Below are positions 16,599-25,030 of a DNA stretch of 44,110 bases, in pieces. Source of the DNA: SBBG01 sp033717875 (GTDB taxonomy: Bacteria > Pseudomonadota > Gammaproteobacteria > Ga0077554 > Ga007554); the NCBI GenBank assembly GCA_033717875.1, contig JADDKJ010000028.1, forward strand, positions 1 through 44,110, written 5' to 3'. The notes below the pieces were generated by a model. The model searched no databases, was not told the origin of the DNA, and saw nothing but the letters and a program-made list of their open reading frames with translations. A program made the position numbers and the translations under genes. Numbering within the stretch: position 1 is the stretch's first letter; each line of letters opens with the position of its first letter.

Positions 16599-16618
16599 TG
16601 ACTGACTATAGTCAGTCA
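16599..16618. promoter_or_regulatory. Perfect 20-bp palindrome at the sigma-factor gene start
   Basis: TGACTGACTATAGTCAGTCA equals its own reverse complement and lies two bases upstream of the ATG at 16596. Palindromes of this TGACTGAC-type are common operators of TetR-family repressors. No TetR gene is in the window. On the other side lies the truncated DUF4331 sequence, so it may also have controlled a divergent gene now lost. Confidence 0.5.
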
Positions 16619-16669
16619 CCGGAAGCAGATCAAGTGGCCAGGATAAACCCGCAAGCACGGTTCGCATAG

Positions 16670-17135
16670 AGTAATACGCCGCCCGGCACGGGGCGCATGT
16701 TCGTCGGCCAGCGCAAGGATCCATTCGTGGTAAATCTGGGAGAAATATTCGATCTCATCAACACCAATCCTCTTGGGCCGGTGGATGGCGAAGCGGATGA
16801 CCTGGCGGACAAAAACGTCACCTCGTTCATTCTGGAGATTCCCGCCAACTGCCTGGCATCGAACGGTGATCCCGCGATCGGCGGCTGGACAACGGCGAGC
16901 GTCCGGCAAGCGCGGCTGGTGAGACCCAACCCCGGCTTCGATCGCCCGGCCATCGAGGGAGGCGCCTGGACACAGGTATCCCGCCTGGGCATGCCATTGG
17001 TGAACGAACTCGTGATCGGCCTCAAGGACAAGGACAAGTTCAAGGACAAGTTCAACGCCTCCAAGCCAATGAACGATGCCCAATTCGCCGATTACGTCAC
17101 CAACCCGACGCTGCCCGCGCTGATCGGAATTCTGT
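16670..17135 (+). pseudogene. DUF4331 domain protein, internal fragment
   Basis: The frame encodes TGRMFVGQRKDPFVVNLGEIF, DLINTNPLG, VTSFILEIPANCL and VSRLGMPLVNELVIGLKDKD, the typical core of DUF4331 proteins. These are secreted, of unknown function, and usually 450 or more residues. A TAG at 16667-16669 closes the frame on the left, so the N-terminal part is gone. The match stops near LPALIGILY (about 17135), where IS630 sequence in the opposite orientation begins. The tandem KDKFKDKFN suggests a small internal duplication. No start codon or ribosome site fits, so it is a remnant rather than a gene. Confidence 0.75.
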
Positions 17136-17445
17136 ATTCGCGCTCAATCAACTGCATGACGGCAGCCCGGTTCCACAGTGCACATTCCATCTTCAGTTGC
17201 TCCGGCCGTTTGTCGCAGATGATTTGCCGAACCAACCGCTCTTGCTCATCCGTCAGGTGGCGGCCTTCGCCACCTTGTCTGCCGCGCGGCGTGGGCTTGA
17301 TCGTTCCGGCTCCGCCCTGTTCATAGCGGTCAATGATGCCGCGCACGGTCGGGTAGGAAAGCCCACTCAGCTCAACGATGCGCATCACGCCCATCCCTTT
17401 GCGATGCAATCGCACGACCTGCTTACTGTGCAGGATGCCCTGACG
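17120..17445 (-). mobile_element. IS630-family transposase, N-terminal fragment
   Basis: Minus-strand translation gives HSKQVVRLHRKGMGVMRIVE, LSGLSYPTVRGIIDRYEQGG, RGRQGGEGRHLTDEQERLVR and QLKMECALWNRAAVMQLIER, the helix-turn-helix and linker region of IS630-type transposases. The DDE catalytic domain is missing. The fragment stops near REYRIPIS (about 17120), at the DUF4331 junction, and at the other end (about 17445) joins IS3 sequence of opposite orientation. Boundaries are accurate to about 15 bases. Confidence 0.75.
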
Positions 17446-17800
17446 ATGGCGGTGTGGCGAAGAGGTAAGGTAGACTCGGTTATCGTGCACTCAGACCAGG
17501 GAAGCACCTATGCCTCAGGCGACTATCAACGGCTGTTGATCATCTGCAGCATGAGCCGAAAGGGGGAATGCCTGGACAATGCCGTGGCAGAGAGTTTCTT
17601 CGGTACACTGAAAACCGAGTTGGTCGACCACGATGATTACCGGACAAAGGATGAGGCCAAGCGAAGCCTGTTTGAATACATCGAAGTCTTCTATAACAGG
17701 CGCAGACGGCATTCATATCTGGGCTATATCAGCCCAGCGGAATATGAGGCGAAGCACGCCTCTTAATTAAACCGTCCGTTTTATTGGGGGAATCTCAAAG
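17430..17800 (+). mobile_element. IS3-family transposase, C-terminal fragment and right end
   Basis: The plus-strand frame to the TAA at 17764-17769 encodes the end of an IS3-type DDE integrase: DALTMAVWRRGKVDSVIVHS, DQGSTYASGDYQRLL, SRKGECLDNAVAESFFGTLK (containing the last catalytic Glu), FEYIEVFYNRRRRHSYLGYI and SPAEYE. OrfA and the first two-thirds of OrfB are absent, so it is inactive. After the stop, TTTTATTGGGGGAATCTCA (about 17779-17797) looks like the right terminal repeat of this group. No matching left end is visible. The rest of the gap to 17924 is AT-rich and shows nothing else. Confidence 0.75.
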
Positions 17801-17924
17801 TGTCCCCCTTTCCCCCAAGTCAACGGATATAAAAAATATTTTTCTCCTCGTAATTTATGCATCTAATTTGCACATTTTACTGATACGACATGAAGATGTT
17901 TGAAAGGATCACCAAACTCAACCT

Positions 17925-20900
17925 TCAGATACCACCCACCCTCTTGCGCATGAACGCATAATACATCACCGGTATCACCAGCAGCGTCAGCAGCGTGGAG
18001 ACGAAGATGCCGAAGACCAGCGAAATCGCCAGGCCGTTGAAGATTGGATCGTCGAGAATGAAAAGTGCGCCGAGCATGGCGGCCAGGCCGGTGAGAATGA
18101 TCGGTTTGGCGCGCACACTGCCGGCGCGGATCACCGCTTCTTCGAACGCTACGCCGCGCGCCACTTCCTGATTGATGAAGTCCACCAGCAGGATGGAGTT
18201 GCGCACGATGATGCCGGCCAGCGCGATCATGCCGATCATGGAGGTGGCGGTGAATTGCGCGCCGAGCAGGGCGTGGCCGGGCATGACGCCGATGATGGTG
18301 AGCGGGATCGGCACCATGATGATCAGCGGTGTCAGGTACGAGCGGAACTGCGCCACCACCAGCAGATAGATGAGGATCATGCCCACGCCGTAGGCGATGC
18401 CCATGTCGCGGAAGGTGTCATAGGTGATTTGCCATTCGCCGTCCCACTTCAGGCCGTAGCGGTAAGGATCGTCCGGCTGGCTCAGCAGGTGCTGATCGAG
18501 CGGCGCGCCATGTTCCATCACGGTGTCGCGCAATGTGCCGAGGATGTCGAACATGCCATAGAGCGGGCTGTCGATTTCTCCCGCCGCATCGCCCGTGACG
18601 AACACCACCGGCAGCAGATCCTTGTGATAGATCGCGTGCTGCCGGGTGCTGCGCTCCACGGTGGCGATCTCGGACAGGGAAATGAGCTTACCCTGGGCGC
18701 CACGCACTTTGAGCTGCATCAGCGACTGGGCGGCGGCCTTGTCCGCCACCGGCAGTTCAAGGCGGATCGGAACGGCGTATTTGGCGTGCTCATCGTGCAC
18801 GTAACTGGCGTCCTCGCCGCCCAGCGCGGCGCGCAGCGCGCTGACCGCGCTCTGCTGTGAGACGCCGAGCATGGCCGCCTTTTGCCGGTCGATGTGCACG
18901 ATCAGGCGCGGCGCTTCGGCCTCGATGCTGTCATCCACGTCCACGACGTTCCTGGTCTTTTCGAAGATCCCGCGCACCTGTTTGGCGACACGCATCTGGC
19001 CACTGTAGTCCATGCCATAGATCTCGGCGACCAGCGGCGCCTGCACCGGCGGTCCGGGCGGCACTTCGACGATTTTGACGTTGGCGCTCAGACGGCGGCC
19101 GATCTCCTGCAACGGCCTGCGCATGGCGCCGGCGATGTCGTGGCTCTTGCGGTCGCGCTTGCGCCTGTCCACCAGGTTGACCTGGATATCGCCGGCATTG
19201 GCCCCCTGACGCAGATAATACTGACGCACCAAGCCGTTGAAGTTGATCGGCGCGGCGGTACCGGCATAAGTCTGATAATCGGTCACCTCGGGCACGGTGG
19301 AGAGATAGGCGCCCAGTGCATCGAGCACGCGCGCGGTCTGCTCCACGGTGGTTCCTTCCGGCATGTCCACCACCACCTGGAATTCGGACTTGTTGTCGAA
19401 TGGCAGCATCTTCAGCACCACCAGCTTGACCACACCCAATCCCACCGAAATCACGATCAGCGCCATGATCGTTCCGAACAGCATCCAGCGCCGCGACCGG
19501 CCGGCATCGCCGCCGAGGAACAGGCCGACGTATTTCTTGAAAAAACCGTAGAGGCGGCCGCGTTCATCACTTTCGCCATGTCCGGCGCCGGTTTCCGTCG
19601 TGGCGTGCTTGTGGTTGCGCAGTACCTTGTAGGTCAGCCACGGCGTGACGACAAACGCCACGGCCAGCGAGATGAGCATGCCCATGCTGGCGTTGATCGG
19701 GATCGGACTCATGTACGGCCCCATCAGCCCGGTGACGAACGCCATCGGCAACAGCGCGGCGATCACGGTGAAGGTGGCGAGAATGGTTGGGCTACCGACC
19801 TCGTCCACCGCCAGCGGGATGGCTTCGGCCAGAGGTTTGCCGCCGATTCGCATGTGACGATGGATGTTTTCCACCACCACGATGGCGTCATCGACGAGAA
19901 TGCCGATGGAGAAGATCAGCGCGAACAGCGACACGCGGTTGAGCGTGAACCCCCAGGCCCAGGAGGCGAACAGCGTAATCGTCAGGGTGATCACCACCGC
20001 GGCGCCGACGATCAGCGCCTCGCGCCAGCCCAGCGCGAACAGCACCAGCAACACGACGAACGCGGTGGCGAAGACCAGCTTGCCGATCAGCGTCATCGCC
20101 TTGTCGTTGGCGGTCTCGCCATAATTGCGCGTGACCGTGGCGTGCACACCCTGCGGTACAAAAGTGCCCTGGAGTTGCGCGAAACGCTCGATCACCTGGT
20201 CGGCGATGGCGACGGCGTTGGTGCCGGGTTTCTTGGCGATCGCTAGCGTCACCGCGGGAAACTGTCCCCGCACCGCAATGCCTTTGTCCTGCGCGGCAGG
20301 GCCGGTGCCCAGGGTGACGTACTGCTCGGGCTGATCGGCCCCGTGCGTCACGCGCGCCACATCGCGCAGATAGACCGGCGCGCCGTTGCGCACACCGACC
20401 ACCAGCGCGGCGACATCCTCGGCATTCGCCAGAAAGGCGCCGGCCTGTACCGGTATTTCAAGGTTGTTCGCCACCAGCGCGCCCGCCTCGCGCGAGATAT
20501 TGCCCGCCGTCAATGCGGTGCGCAGGTCGTCGAGTGCGATGCCGTAACTCGCCATGCGCCGGGCATCGAGCTCGACATGCACCACGCGATCAGGGCCGCC
20601 GATGGTGTAGATGTCGCGCGTGCCGGGGACGCGCTTCAATTCCGCCTCGATGGCATGCGCCACGCGCTGCAATTCATGACCGCCGCGCGCCGGATCGTCG
20701 GTCCACAGCGTAAGCGTGACGATGGGCACGTCGTCCATGCCCATGGGTTTGACAATGGGCTGCGTCACGCCCAGGTTGGACGGCAGCCAGTCTTGATTGG
20801 AAAAGATCGCATTGTAGAGGCGCACGATGGAACGGGTGCGCTCCTGGCCGACATCGAACTCCACGGTGAACACCGCCCGCCCCGGTTGCGACACGGAGTA

Positions 20901-21164
20901 GACGTGTTTCACGCCCTCGATCTCCGACAGCACCTGCTCGCCGGGCGTGCTGATCAACGATTCGACCTCCTTGGCCGTCGCGCCGGGAAAAGCGACGAAG
21001 ACGTTGGCGAAGGTCACCTCGATCTGCGGCTCCTCCTCGCGCGGCGTCACCAGCACCGCGAACAAGCCCATCAACAGTCCCACCAGCGCCAGCAGCGGCG
21101 TGATCTGAGAGTGAAGAAATTTCTTGGCGATCGCGCCGGAAATGCCCATCCGCTCACTCATCAC
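17925..21164 (-). CDS. RND efflux transporter, permease subunit (HAE-type)
   Basis: 1079 aa, standard for an RND pump with 12 membrane helices and two large periplasmic loops. The first helix is followed by TPREEEPQIEVTFANVFVAF and FPGATAKEVESLISTPGEQV. The fourth helix carries the proton-relay pair in ISIGILVDDAIVVVENIHRH-like sequence (SIGILVDDAIVVVENI). The second half has IALAGIIVRNSILLVDFINQ. It works with the adaptor just upstream, whose TGA is embedded in the GTGATGA start here; the start is GTG 21164 or ATG 21161. The subfamily (hydrophobic or amphiphilic substrates rather than metals) is inferred from the lack of the CusA-like methionine cluster. No outer-membrane factor gene is nearby, so a TolC-like protein must come from elsewhere. 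Confidence 0.92.
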   Translation of the reverse strand: MMSERMGISGAIAKKFLHSQITPLLALVGLLMGLFAVLVTPREEEPQIEVTFANVFVAFPGATAKEVESLISTPGEQVLSEIEGVKHVYSVSQPGRAVFTVEFDVGQERTRSIVRLYNAIFSNQDWLPSNLGVTQPIVKPMGMDDVPIVTLTLWTDDPARGGHELQRVAHAIEAELKRVPGTRDIYTIGGPDRVVHVELDARRMASYGIALDDLRTALTAGNISREAGALVANNLEIPVQAGAFLANAEDVAALVVGVRNGAPVYLRDVARVTHGADQPEQYVTLGTGPAAQDKGIAVRGQFPAVTLAIAKKPGTNAVAIADQVIERFAQLQGTFVPQGVHATVTRNYGETANDKAMTLIGKLVFATAFVVLLVLFALGWREALIVGAAVVITLTITLFASWAWGFTLNRVSLFALIFSIGILVDDAIVVVENIHRHMRIGGKPLAEAIPLAVDEVGSPTILATFTVIAALLPMAFVTGLMGPYMSPIPINASMGMLISLAVAFVVTPWLTYKVLRNHKHATTETGAGHGESDERGRLYGFFKKYVGLFLGGDAGRSRRWMLFGTIMALIVISVGLGVVKLVVLKMLPFDNKSEFQVVVDMPEGTTVEQTARVLDALGAYLSTVPEVTDYQTYAGTAAPINFNGLVRQYYLRQGANAGDIQVNLVDRRKRDRKSHDIAGAMRRPLQEIGRRLSANVKIVEVPPGPPVQAPLVAEIYGMDYSGQMRVAKQVRGIFEKTRNVVDVDDSIEAEAPRLIVHIDRQKAAMLGVSQQSAVSALRAALGGEDASYVHDEHAKYAVPIRLELPVADKAAAQSLMQLKVRGAQGKLISLSEIATVERSTRQHAIYHKDLLPVVFVTGDAAGEIDSPLYGMFDILGTLRDTVMEHGAPLDQHLLSQPDDPYRYGLKWDGEWQITYDTFRDMGIAYGVGMILIYLLVVAQFRSYLTPLIIMVPIPLTIIGVMPGHALLGAQFTATSMIGMIALAGIIVRNSILLVDFINQEVARGVAFEEAVIRAGSVRAKPIILTGLAAMLGALFILDDPIFNGLAISLVFGIFVSTLLTLLVIPVMYYAFMRKRVGGI

Positions 21165-22216
21165 GGCTTACCCGCGCGCTGCTGTTTGAGCTGGCTGACG
21201 GCACGCACCGGATCGAGCGCCACACGCTCGCCTTCATCCAGCCCCGCCAGCACCTCGACCATGCCGTCCTCGTAATGTTTGCCGGCACGGATCTGACGCA
21301 GCGACACGCGGCCCTTGCCGTCCACCACATACACGCCCGTCACCTCGCTGCGCTGCACCATGGCCTGCCCCGGCACCACCAGAGATTTTTCCTCATCGAG
21401 CGGGAACGCGGCCTTGACGAACAGGCCGGGATATACGCCCGGCAGCCCGTCGGGAAGATCGGCGCGGACGCGGACCGTGTCGGTCTGCGGATCGGCGTAA
21501 GGGAAAACGGTCAACGCTGTCAACTCAACAGTACGTGACGCGCCCGCCGCGTCGGGCAACGCGATACGGACACGGCCACGGGCACGCACCGCCTTAACCA
21601 GGCTCTGCGGCACATCGACCGACACACGCAGCCTGTCCAGCGCCTGCAAACTGACCAGCGGTTGGCCGGGCTGCACCGCCTCGCCCACTTCGACATGGCG
21701 TTTGGTGACGATGCCGTTGTACGGCGCGCTCACCACCGCATAATGGAACTGCTGCCGGCTTTCCGTGGCCTGCGCCTGGGCGGCATCGAGACGGGCGCGC
21801 GCGGTATCGAGCGCGGCGGTGGCGAGGTCCATCTCGGCCTTGGCGATCAAGCGGCGCTCATAAATGGCCCTGATGCGTTCGAAATCCTGTTGCGCCTGCT
21901 GGTAACGGGCCTGCGCCTCGCTGACCGCCGCCTGGTCGCGAGAAAGGCGCGCGCGCGGTTCCACGTCCTGTACCCGCACCAGCACCCCACCCTTGGCGAT
22001 ACGATCGTTCACATCGACGGTAATCTCCTGAACACGCCCGCTGATCTGCGCCGACACGGTGGACTGCTTGACTGCCTCGATCACCCCATCGAACACTTGC
22101 TGGGCAGCGGCGCTACGGTATTGCGCCTGCGCCACCGACAGCGCGGGCTGTGCGGCAACCGCGGCCTGCCACAGCCCCAACAGCCAAAACAGCCCGATCA
22201 CCCCTGTCTTGCGCAT
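21161..22216 (-). CDS. RND efflux periplasmic adaptor (membrane fusion protein)
   Basis: 351 aa. A signal peptide (MRKTGVIGLFWLLGLWQAAVAAQ) has no lipobox Cys, so the protein is secreted rather than lipidated. Then come the first lipoyl half (GVIEAVKQSTVSAQISGRVQ), an alpha-helical hairpin of about 80 residues (residues about 85-150, rich in Gln/Ala/Arg), the second lipoyl half (PYNGIVTKRHVEVGEAVQPG) and the beta-barrel and membrane-proximal domains. It bridges the permease and an outer-membrane channel. The Shine-Dalgarno is GAGGAG upstream of ATG 22216. Its promoter (22252-22280) is covered by a perfect inverted repeat, so the pump operon is probably repressed until an inducer appears. Confidence 0.9.
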   Translation of the reverse strand: MRKTGVIGLFWLLGLWQAAVAAQPALSVAQAQYRSAAAQQVFDGVIEAVKQSTVSAQISGRVQEITVDVNDRIAKGGVLVRVQDVEPRARLSRDQAAVSEAQARYQQAQQDFERIRAIYERRLIAKAEMDLATAALDTARARLDAAQAQATESRQQFHYAVVSAPYNGIVTKRHVEVGEAVQPGQPLVSLQALDRLRVSVDVPQSLVKAVRARGRVRIALPDAAGASRTVELTALTVFPYADPQTDTVRVRADLPDGLPGVYPGLFVKAAFPLDEEKSLVVPGQAMVQRSEVTGVYVVDGKGRVSLRQIRAGKHYEDGMVEVLAGLDEGERVALDPVRAVSQLKQQRAGKP

Positions 22217-22251
22217 CCCTCATTCTCCTCGTCAAACGGCCATTGCAGGCC

Positions 22252-22280
22252 ATTGTATATTAGAATTTGTTAATATACAA
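22252..22280 (-). promoter_or_regulatory. RND-operon promoter overlapped by a 10-bp inverted repeat operator
   Basis: TTGTATATTA (22253-22262) and TAATATACAA (22271-22280) form a perfect inverted repeat with an 8-base spacer. On the minus strand the same bases read as TTGTAT (-35), 17 bases, TACAAT (-10, 22257-22252), pointing at the adaptor gene. A repressor bound here would cover the whole promoter. The AT-rich TATATTA half-sites are of ArsR/BigR/YgaV style. Confidence 0.6.
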
Positions 22281-22428
22281 ACACACCAAAGGAAACTCAC
22301 AAATGAGAAATGGGAACCACGCGCCGCGAAAACAACCTCCTCGCAGTAAGCGATGTTCGTGATATTCTTGGTTTTTCATCATGTGACGTTGATCAAGCCG
22401 CGATCGGCGGCCTACATTGGCATTCAAG

Positions 22429-24009
22429 ATGACCGCCCCATCAGCCCGTAACGCCATGCTCATCCAGTCCCTCCAAAACCCCTCGCTCTATGACCACCCG
22501 ATAGAACATTTCGAGGTCATCGAAACCCATATCTCCTGGGTTCTGCTCACCGGCCCTTACGCCTACAAGATCAAAAAGCCGGTGAACCTGGGCTTTCTTG
22601 ATTTCTCTACTTTGGAAAAACGGCATCATTACTGCCAGGAAGAGCTGCGCCTCAACCGCCGGCTTTCCCCCGAGCTCTACCTCGACGTGATCGCCATTAC
22701 CGGCGGGCCCGACGCGCCGGTGCTCGACGGTGCGGGCGCGCCCATCGAATATGCGGTGAAGATGGCACAGTTTCCGCAACAAGCACAAATGGACCGCGTG
22801 ATGGCGCGCGGCGGGCTCAAGCCTGCGCACATCGACGGCCTGGCGCAACAGATTGCCGCGTTTCACGGCCGCATCGCCATCGCCGGAGCGAACAGCCCCT
22901 ACGGCAGCCCGGCGAATGTCTACCAGCCGGTGGAGGAGAATTTCCTGCAAATCCGGCCGCACCTCGCAGCAACCGACGACATCACCCAGCTCGAACGGCT
23001 GCGCGCCTGGAGCGAAGCCGCGCATGGGCGGCGGCTTGCCGAGCTTCAGGCGCGCAAGGACCAAGGCTTCATCCGCGAATGCCACGGCGACATGCACCTG
23101 GCGAACATGGTGCTGCTGGATGACCGGATCGCGCTTTTCGATTGCCTGGAGTTCAACGACAACCTGCGCTGGATCGACGTGATCAGCGAGACCGCCTTTC
23201 TGATGATGGATCTCGACAGCCGCGGCCACGGTCCGCTGGGCTGGCGCTTCCTCAATGGCTACCTTTCCGCCACCGGCGACTATTCGGGACTGCGCCTGCT
23301 GCGCTATTACCTGGTCTACCGCGCCCTGGTGCGCGCCAAGGTGGCGCGCATCCGGCTCGGGCAAGCCGGCCTGAGCGCGCAGGAACGGCATGCCACGCAG
23401 CAGCAATACCACCGTTATGCCGACCTCGCCGAGCACTACACCCACCCCCGCCCTGCCCCGCTGATTATCACCCACGGTTTGTCCGGCTCGGGCAAGACCA
23501 CCCTCACCCAACCGCTGCTCGAAGCGCTGGGCGCGATCCGTCTACGCTCCGACGTGGAGCGCAAACGCCTGTTCGGCCTGCCGGAAATGGCGCGCACCGG
23601 CTCGGGTGTCGCCACCGGCCTCTACACCGCCGACGCCAGCCAGCGCACCTACCAACACCTCGCAAACCTCGCGCGCACGGCGATCGAATCCGGCCTTCCC
23701 GTCATCGTCGACGCCACGTTTCTCAAACGCGCACAGCGGGCCGCATTCCACGAACTCGCCTCACAACTCCACGCGCCCTTCGGCATACTCGACTACCAGG
23801 CATCCGAGACCGCGCTACGCGCGCGCATCGGCCAGCGGACAGTGGAAAATCGCGACGCCTCGGAAGCCGGCATCGCGGTGCTCGAACACCAGCTCGCCAC
23901 CCATGAACCGCTCACGCCCGAGGAATCGGCGCATGTCATTGCCGTCGATACTGAGCAAGTAAACGTACCCGACCACGTCATTAGCGAGCTGAGCCGCCGC
24001 ATGCGGTAA
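22429..24009 (+). CDS. Aminoglycoside-phosphotransferase-like / AAA ATP-binding bifunctional protein
   Basis: About 526 aa from ATG 22429; a TTG at 22417 and an ATG at 22456 are alternatives, and none has a clear Shine-Dalgarno. Residues about 1-330 resemble the COG2187 family: VIETHISWVLLTG, YAYKIKKPVNLGFLDFSTLE, then kinase-like ECHGDMHLANMVLL and FDCLEFNDNLRWIDVISETA. The C-terminal part (about 340-526) is a P-loop kinase of the COG0645 type: ITHGLSGSGKTTL (Walker A), RLRSDVERKRLFGL and VIVDATFLKRAQR. The fused architecture is common in proteobacteria. The substrate is unknown, and despite the family name it is not evidence of antibiotic resistance. It is transcribed divergently from the RND operon. 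Confidence 0.85.
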   Translation: MTAPSARNAMLIQSLQNPSLYDHPIEHFEVIETHISWVLLTGPYAYKIKKPVNLGFLDFSTLEKRHHYCQEELRLNRRLSPELYLDVIAITGGPDAPVLDGAGAPIEYAVKMAQFPQQAQMDRVMARGGLKPAHIDGLAQQIAAFHGRIAIAGANSPYGSPANVYQPVEENFLQIRPHLAATDDITQLERLRAWSEAAHGRRLAELQARKDQGFIRECHGDMHLANMVLLDDRIALFDCLEFNDNLRWIDVISETAFLMMDLDSRGHGPLGWRFLNGYLSATGDYSGLRLLRYYLVYRALVRAKVARIRLGQAGLSAQERHATQQQYHRYADLAEHYTHPRPAPLIITHGLSGSGKTTLTQPLLEALGAIRLRSDVERKRLFGLPEMARTGSGVATGLYTADASQRTYQHLANLARTAIESGLPVIVDATFLKRAQRAAFHELASQLHAPFGILDYQASETALRARIGQRTVENRDASEAGIAVLEHQLATHEPLTPEESAHVIAVDTEQVNVPDHVISELSRRMR

Positions 24010-24122
24010 ATGTAAATTTTTGTCAGTGGATAAAAATCCGTTTACACCCCCTCCTGGCTGCGGTAGTTTTCATAACCTTGCATCGGCAAGGCAAGAACCA
24101 ATAACACCACCAAGGGGTTAAC

Positions 24123-24695
24123 ATGAAAAGAAAGGATTTACTGATGGTCATACCACTCGTCACCACCTGCGTAACGGCACATGCGGAAAATTGCCGGTTC
24201 CTGAGCGGGGTGGCAAAGCTGAAGGCCGATTCCGCATGCAATATCGCAGCGCGCTATAGCGGCCCTACCTATATCGCGGCGCCGGGAACATGCTTTTCTT
24301 CGACCATCCTCCTCACAAACGGGCAAATCGGCACCGGCTTCTCTGGCCTCACCAAAGAGATAAGTCTTCATCCACTCAGCGCGGGTACCGCTCAAACACC
24401 CGCCATCATGAATGAGCAAGGCCTGACCACACCACCCAACGAATTCGGGCTACCCGAGAGCCGCCGCTTCTTCACCGCACGCAGCGTGCTTTCCCTTCCG
24501 GGAGGAAAGATCTACACAGCCGATGCCGGCGTCACCTCATCACCACCAACCACCCCGGCCAATTTCACAACCACCGAGCAAATGCTGATCACAAAGGGAG
24601 AGGGCATCTACAAAAACAGCAAGGGAGCGATCTTTCTTAGCGGCAACGTGACGCAGGATTGGGCGCCATTCTATGGAACAGTCTGTACGCCCTGA
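24123..24695 (+). CDS. Hypothetical secreted protein
   Basis: 190 aa. AAGGGG lies five or six bases before ATG 24123, supporting the start. A Sec signal peptide (MKRKDLLMVIPLVTTCVTAHA) should release a mature protein beginning at ENCRFLSG. The mature chain has four Cys (NCRF, SACN, GTCFSS, VCTP), suggesting two disulfides, and many Thr/Ser/Pro/Gly, consistent with a small beta-rich periplasmic or surface protein. I do not recognise the family. It stands alone: a 113-base gap separates it from the kinase-like gene, and a MITE plus toxin remnant follows. Its lower GC and Thr-rich composition hint at acquisition. Confidence 0.65.
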   Translation: MKRKDLLMVIPLVTTCVTAHAENCRFLSGVAKLKADSACNIAARYSGPTYIAAPGTCFSSTILLTNGQIGTGFSGLTKEISLHPLSAGTAQTPAIMNEQGLTTPPNEFGLPESRRFFTARSVLSLPGGKIYTADAGVTSSPPTTPANFTTTEQMLITKGEGIYKNSKGAIFLSGNVTQDWAPFYGTVCTP

Positions 24696-24741
24696 CGGCA
24701 AAAACAGACAGCAGGAAAGTGCGGCCATAAAGCTCTCTATA

Positions 24742-24886
24742 GGAACCCCTGATCAATTCAGAGGTTCCTCGGCACATGGATGTGCCGGCGTTTTTCGATC
24801 ACGACAAGTGATTGAAAAATGAAAAAAGCAAAAATCACATTTTTGCTTTTCTTACTCTGAGAATTCCAGGATTATTCAGAGCTTCC
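24742..24886 (-). repeat. MITE family A, full copy (145 bp), inverted relative to the 9173 copy
   Basis: Ends GGAACCCCTGA (24742-24752) and TCAGAGCTTCC (24876-24886) are inverted repeats. The interior repeats the same hairpin series as 9173-9323, including a TTTTTCGATCAC/GTGATTGAAAAA arm pair and the AAAAATCACATTTTTGC core. TATA flanks both outer ends (24738-24741 and 24887-24890), a possible target-site duplication. The 335-base gap 24696-25030 holds this element, the toxin remnant after it and a 14-bp palindrome GAAGGGCGCCCTTC at 24981-24994. Confidence 0.8.
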
Positions 24887-24889
24887 TAT

Positions 24890-24958
24890 AGTTTCGAGAC
24901 AGTCGAGGATACGGTACTGATCCTCGCATTGCGTCACCAACGTGAAGCGGGTTATTAG
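24890..24958 (+). pseudogene. RelE/ParE-type toxin, C-terminal remnant
   Basis: Directly after the MITE, the plus frame reads SFETVEDTVLILALRHQREA-GY and stops at TAG 24956-24958. This is the usual last strand and tail of RelE/ParE-superfamily toxins, where an xVxILAxRHxRExxY-type ending carries active-site residues. Everything upstream is gone: the frame runs into the MITE end and a stop. No antitoxin is visible. The MITE is either the cause of the truncation or marks a deletion boundary. Recognition rests on about 22 residues. Confidence 0.5.
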
Positions 24959-25030
24959 AGTCGCGACGAAGAGTAAGTCAGAAGGGCGCCCTTCACTTTG
25001 CGTCGTTCCTGCTTGCGACGGGTTTCCAGC

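Noticed and set aside
16697..17326. A 209-residue plus-strand protein
   Set aside because: It fuses a DUF4331 fragment to the antisense of an IS630 transposase; the second half is not a protein.
17197..17766. A 189-residue transposase start at 17197
   Set aside because: The first 75 residues or so are antisense IS630 sequence; the IS3 homology begins only near 17430.
22429..24009. Antibiotic-resistance gene (aminoglycoside phosphotransferase)
   Set aside because: The resemblance is at superfamily level only. The fused P-loop kinase architecture is a widespread chromosomal family with no known resistance role.
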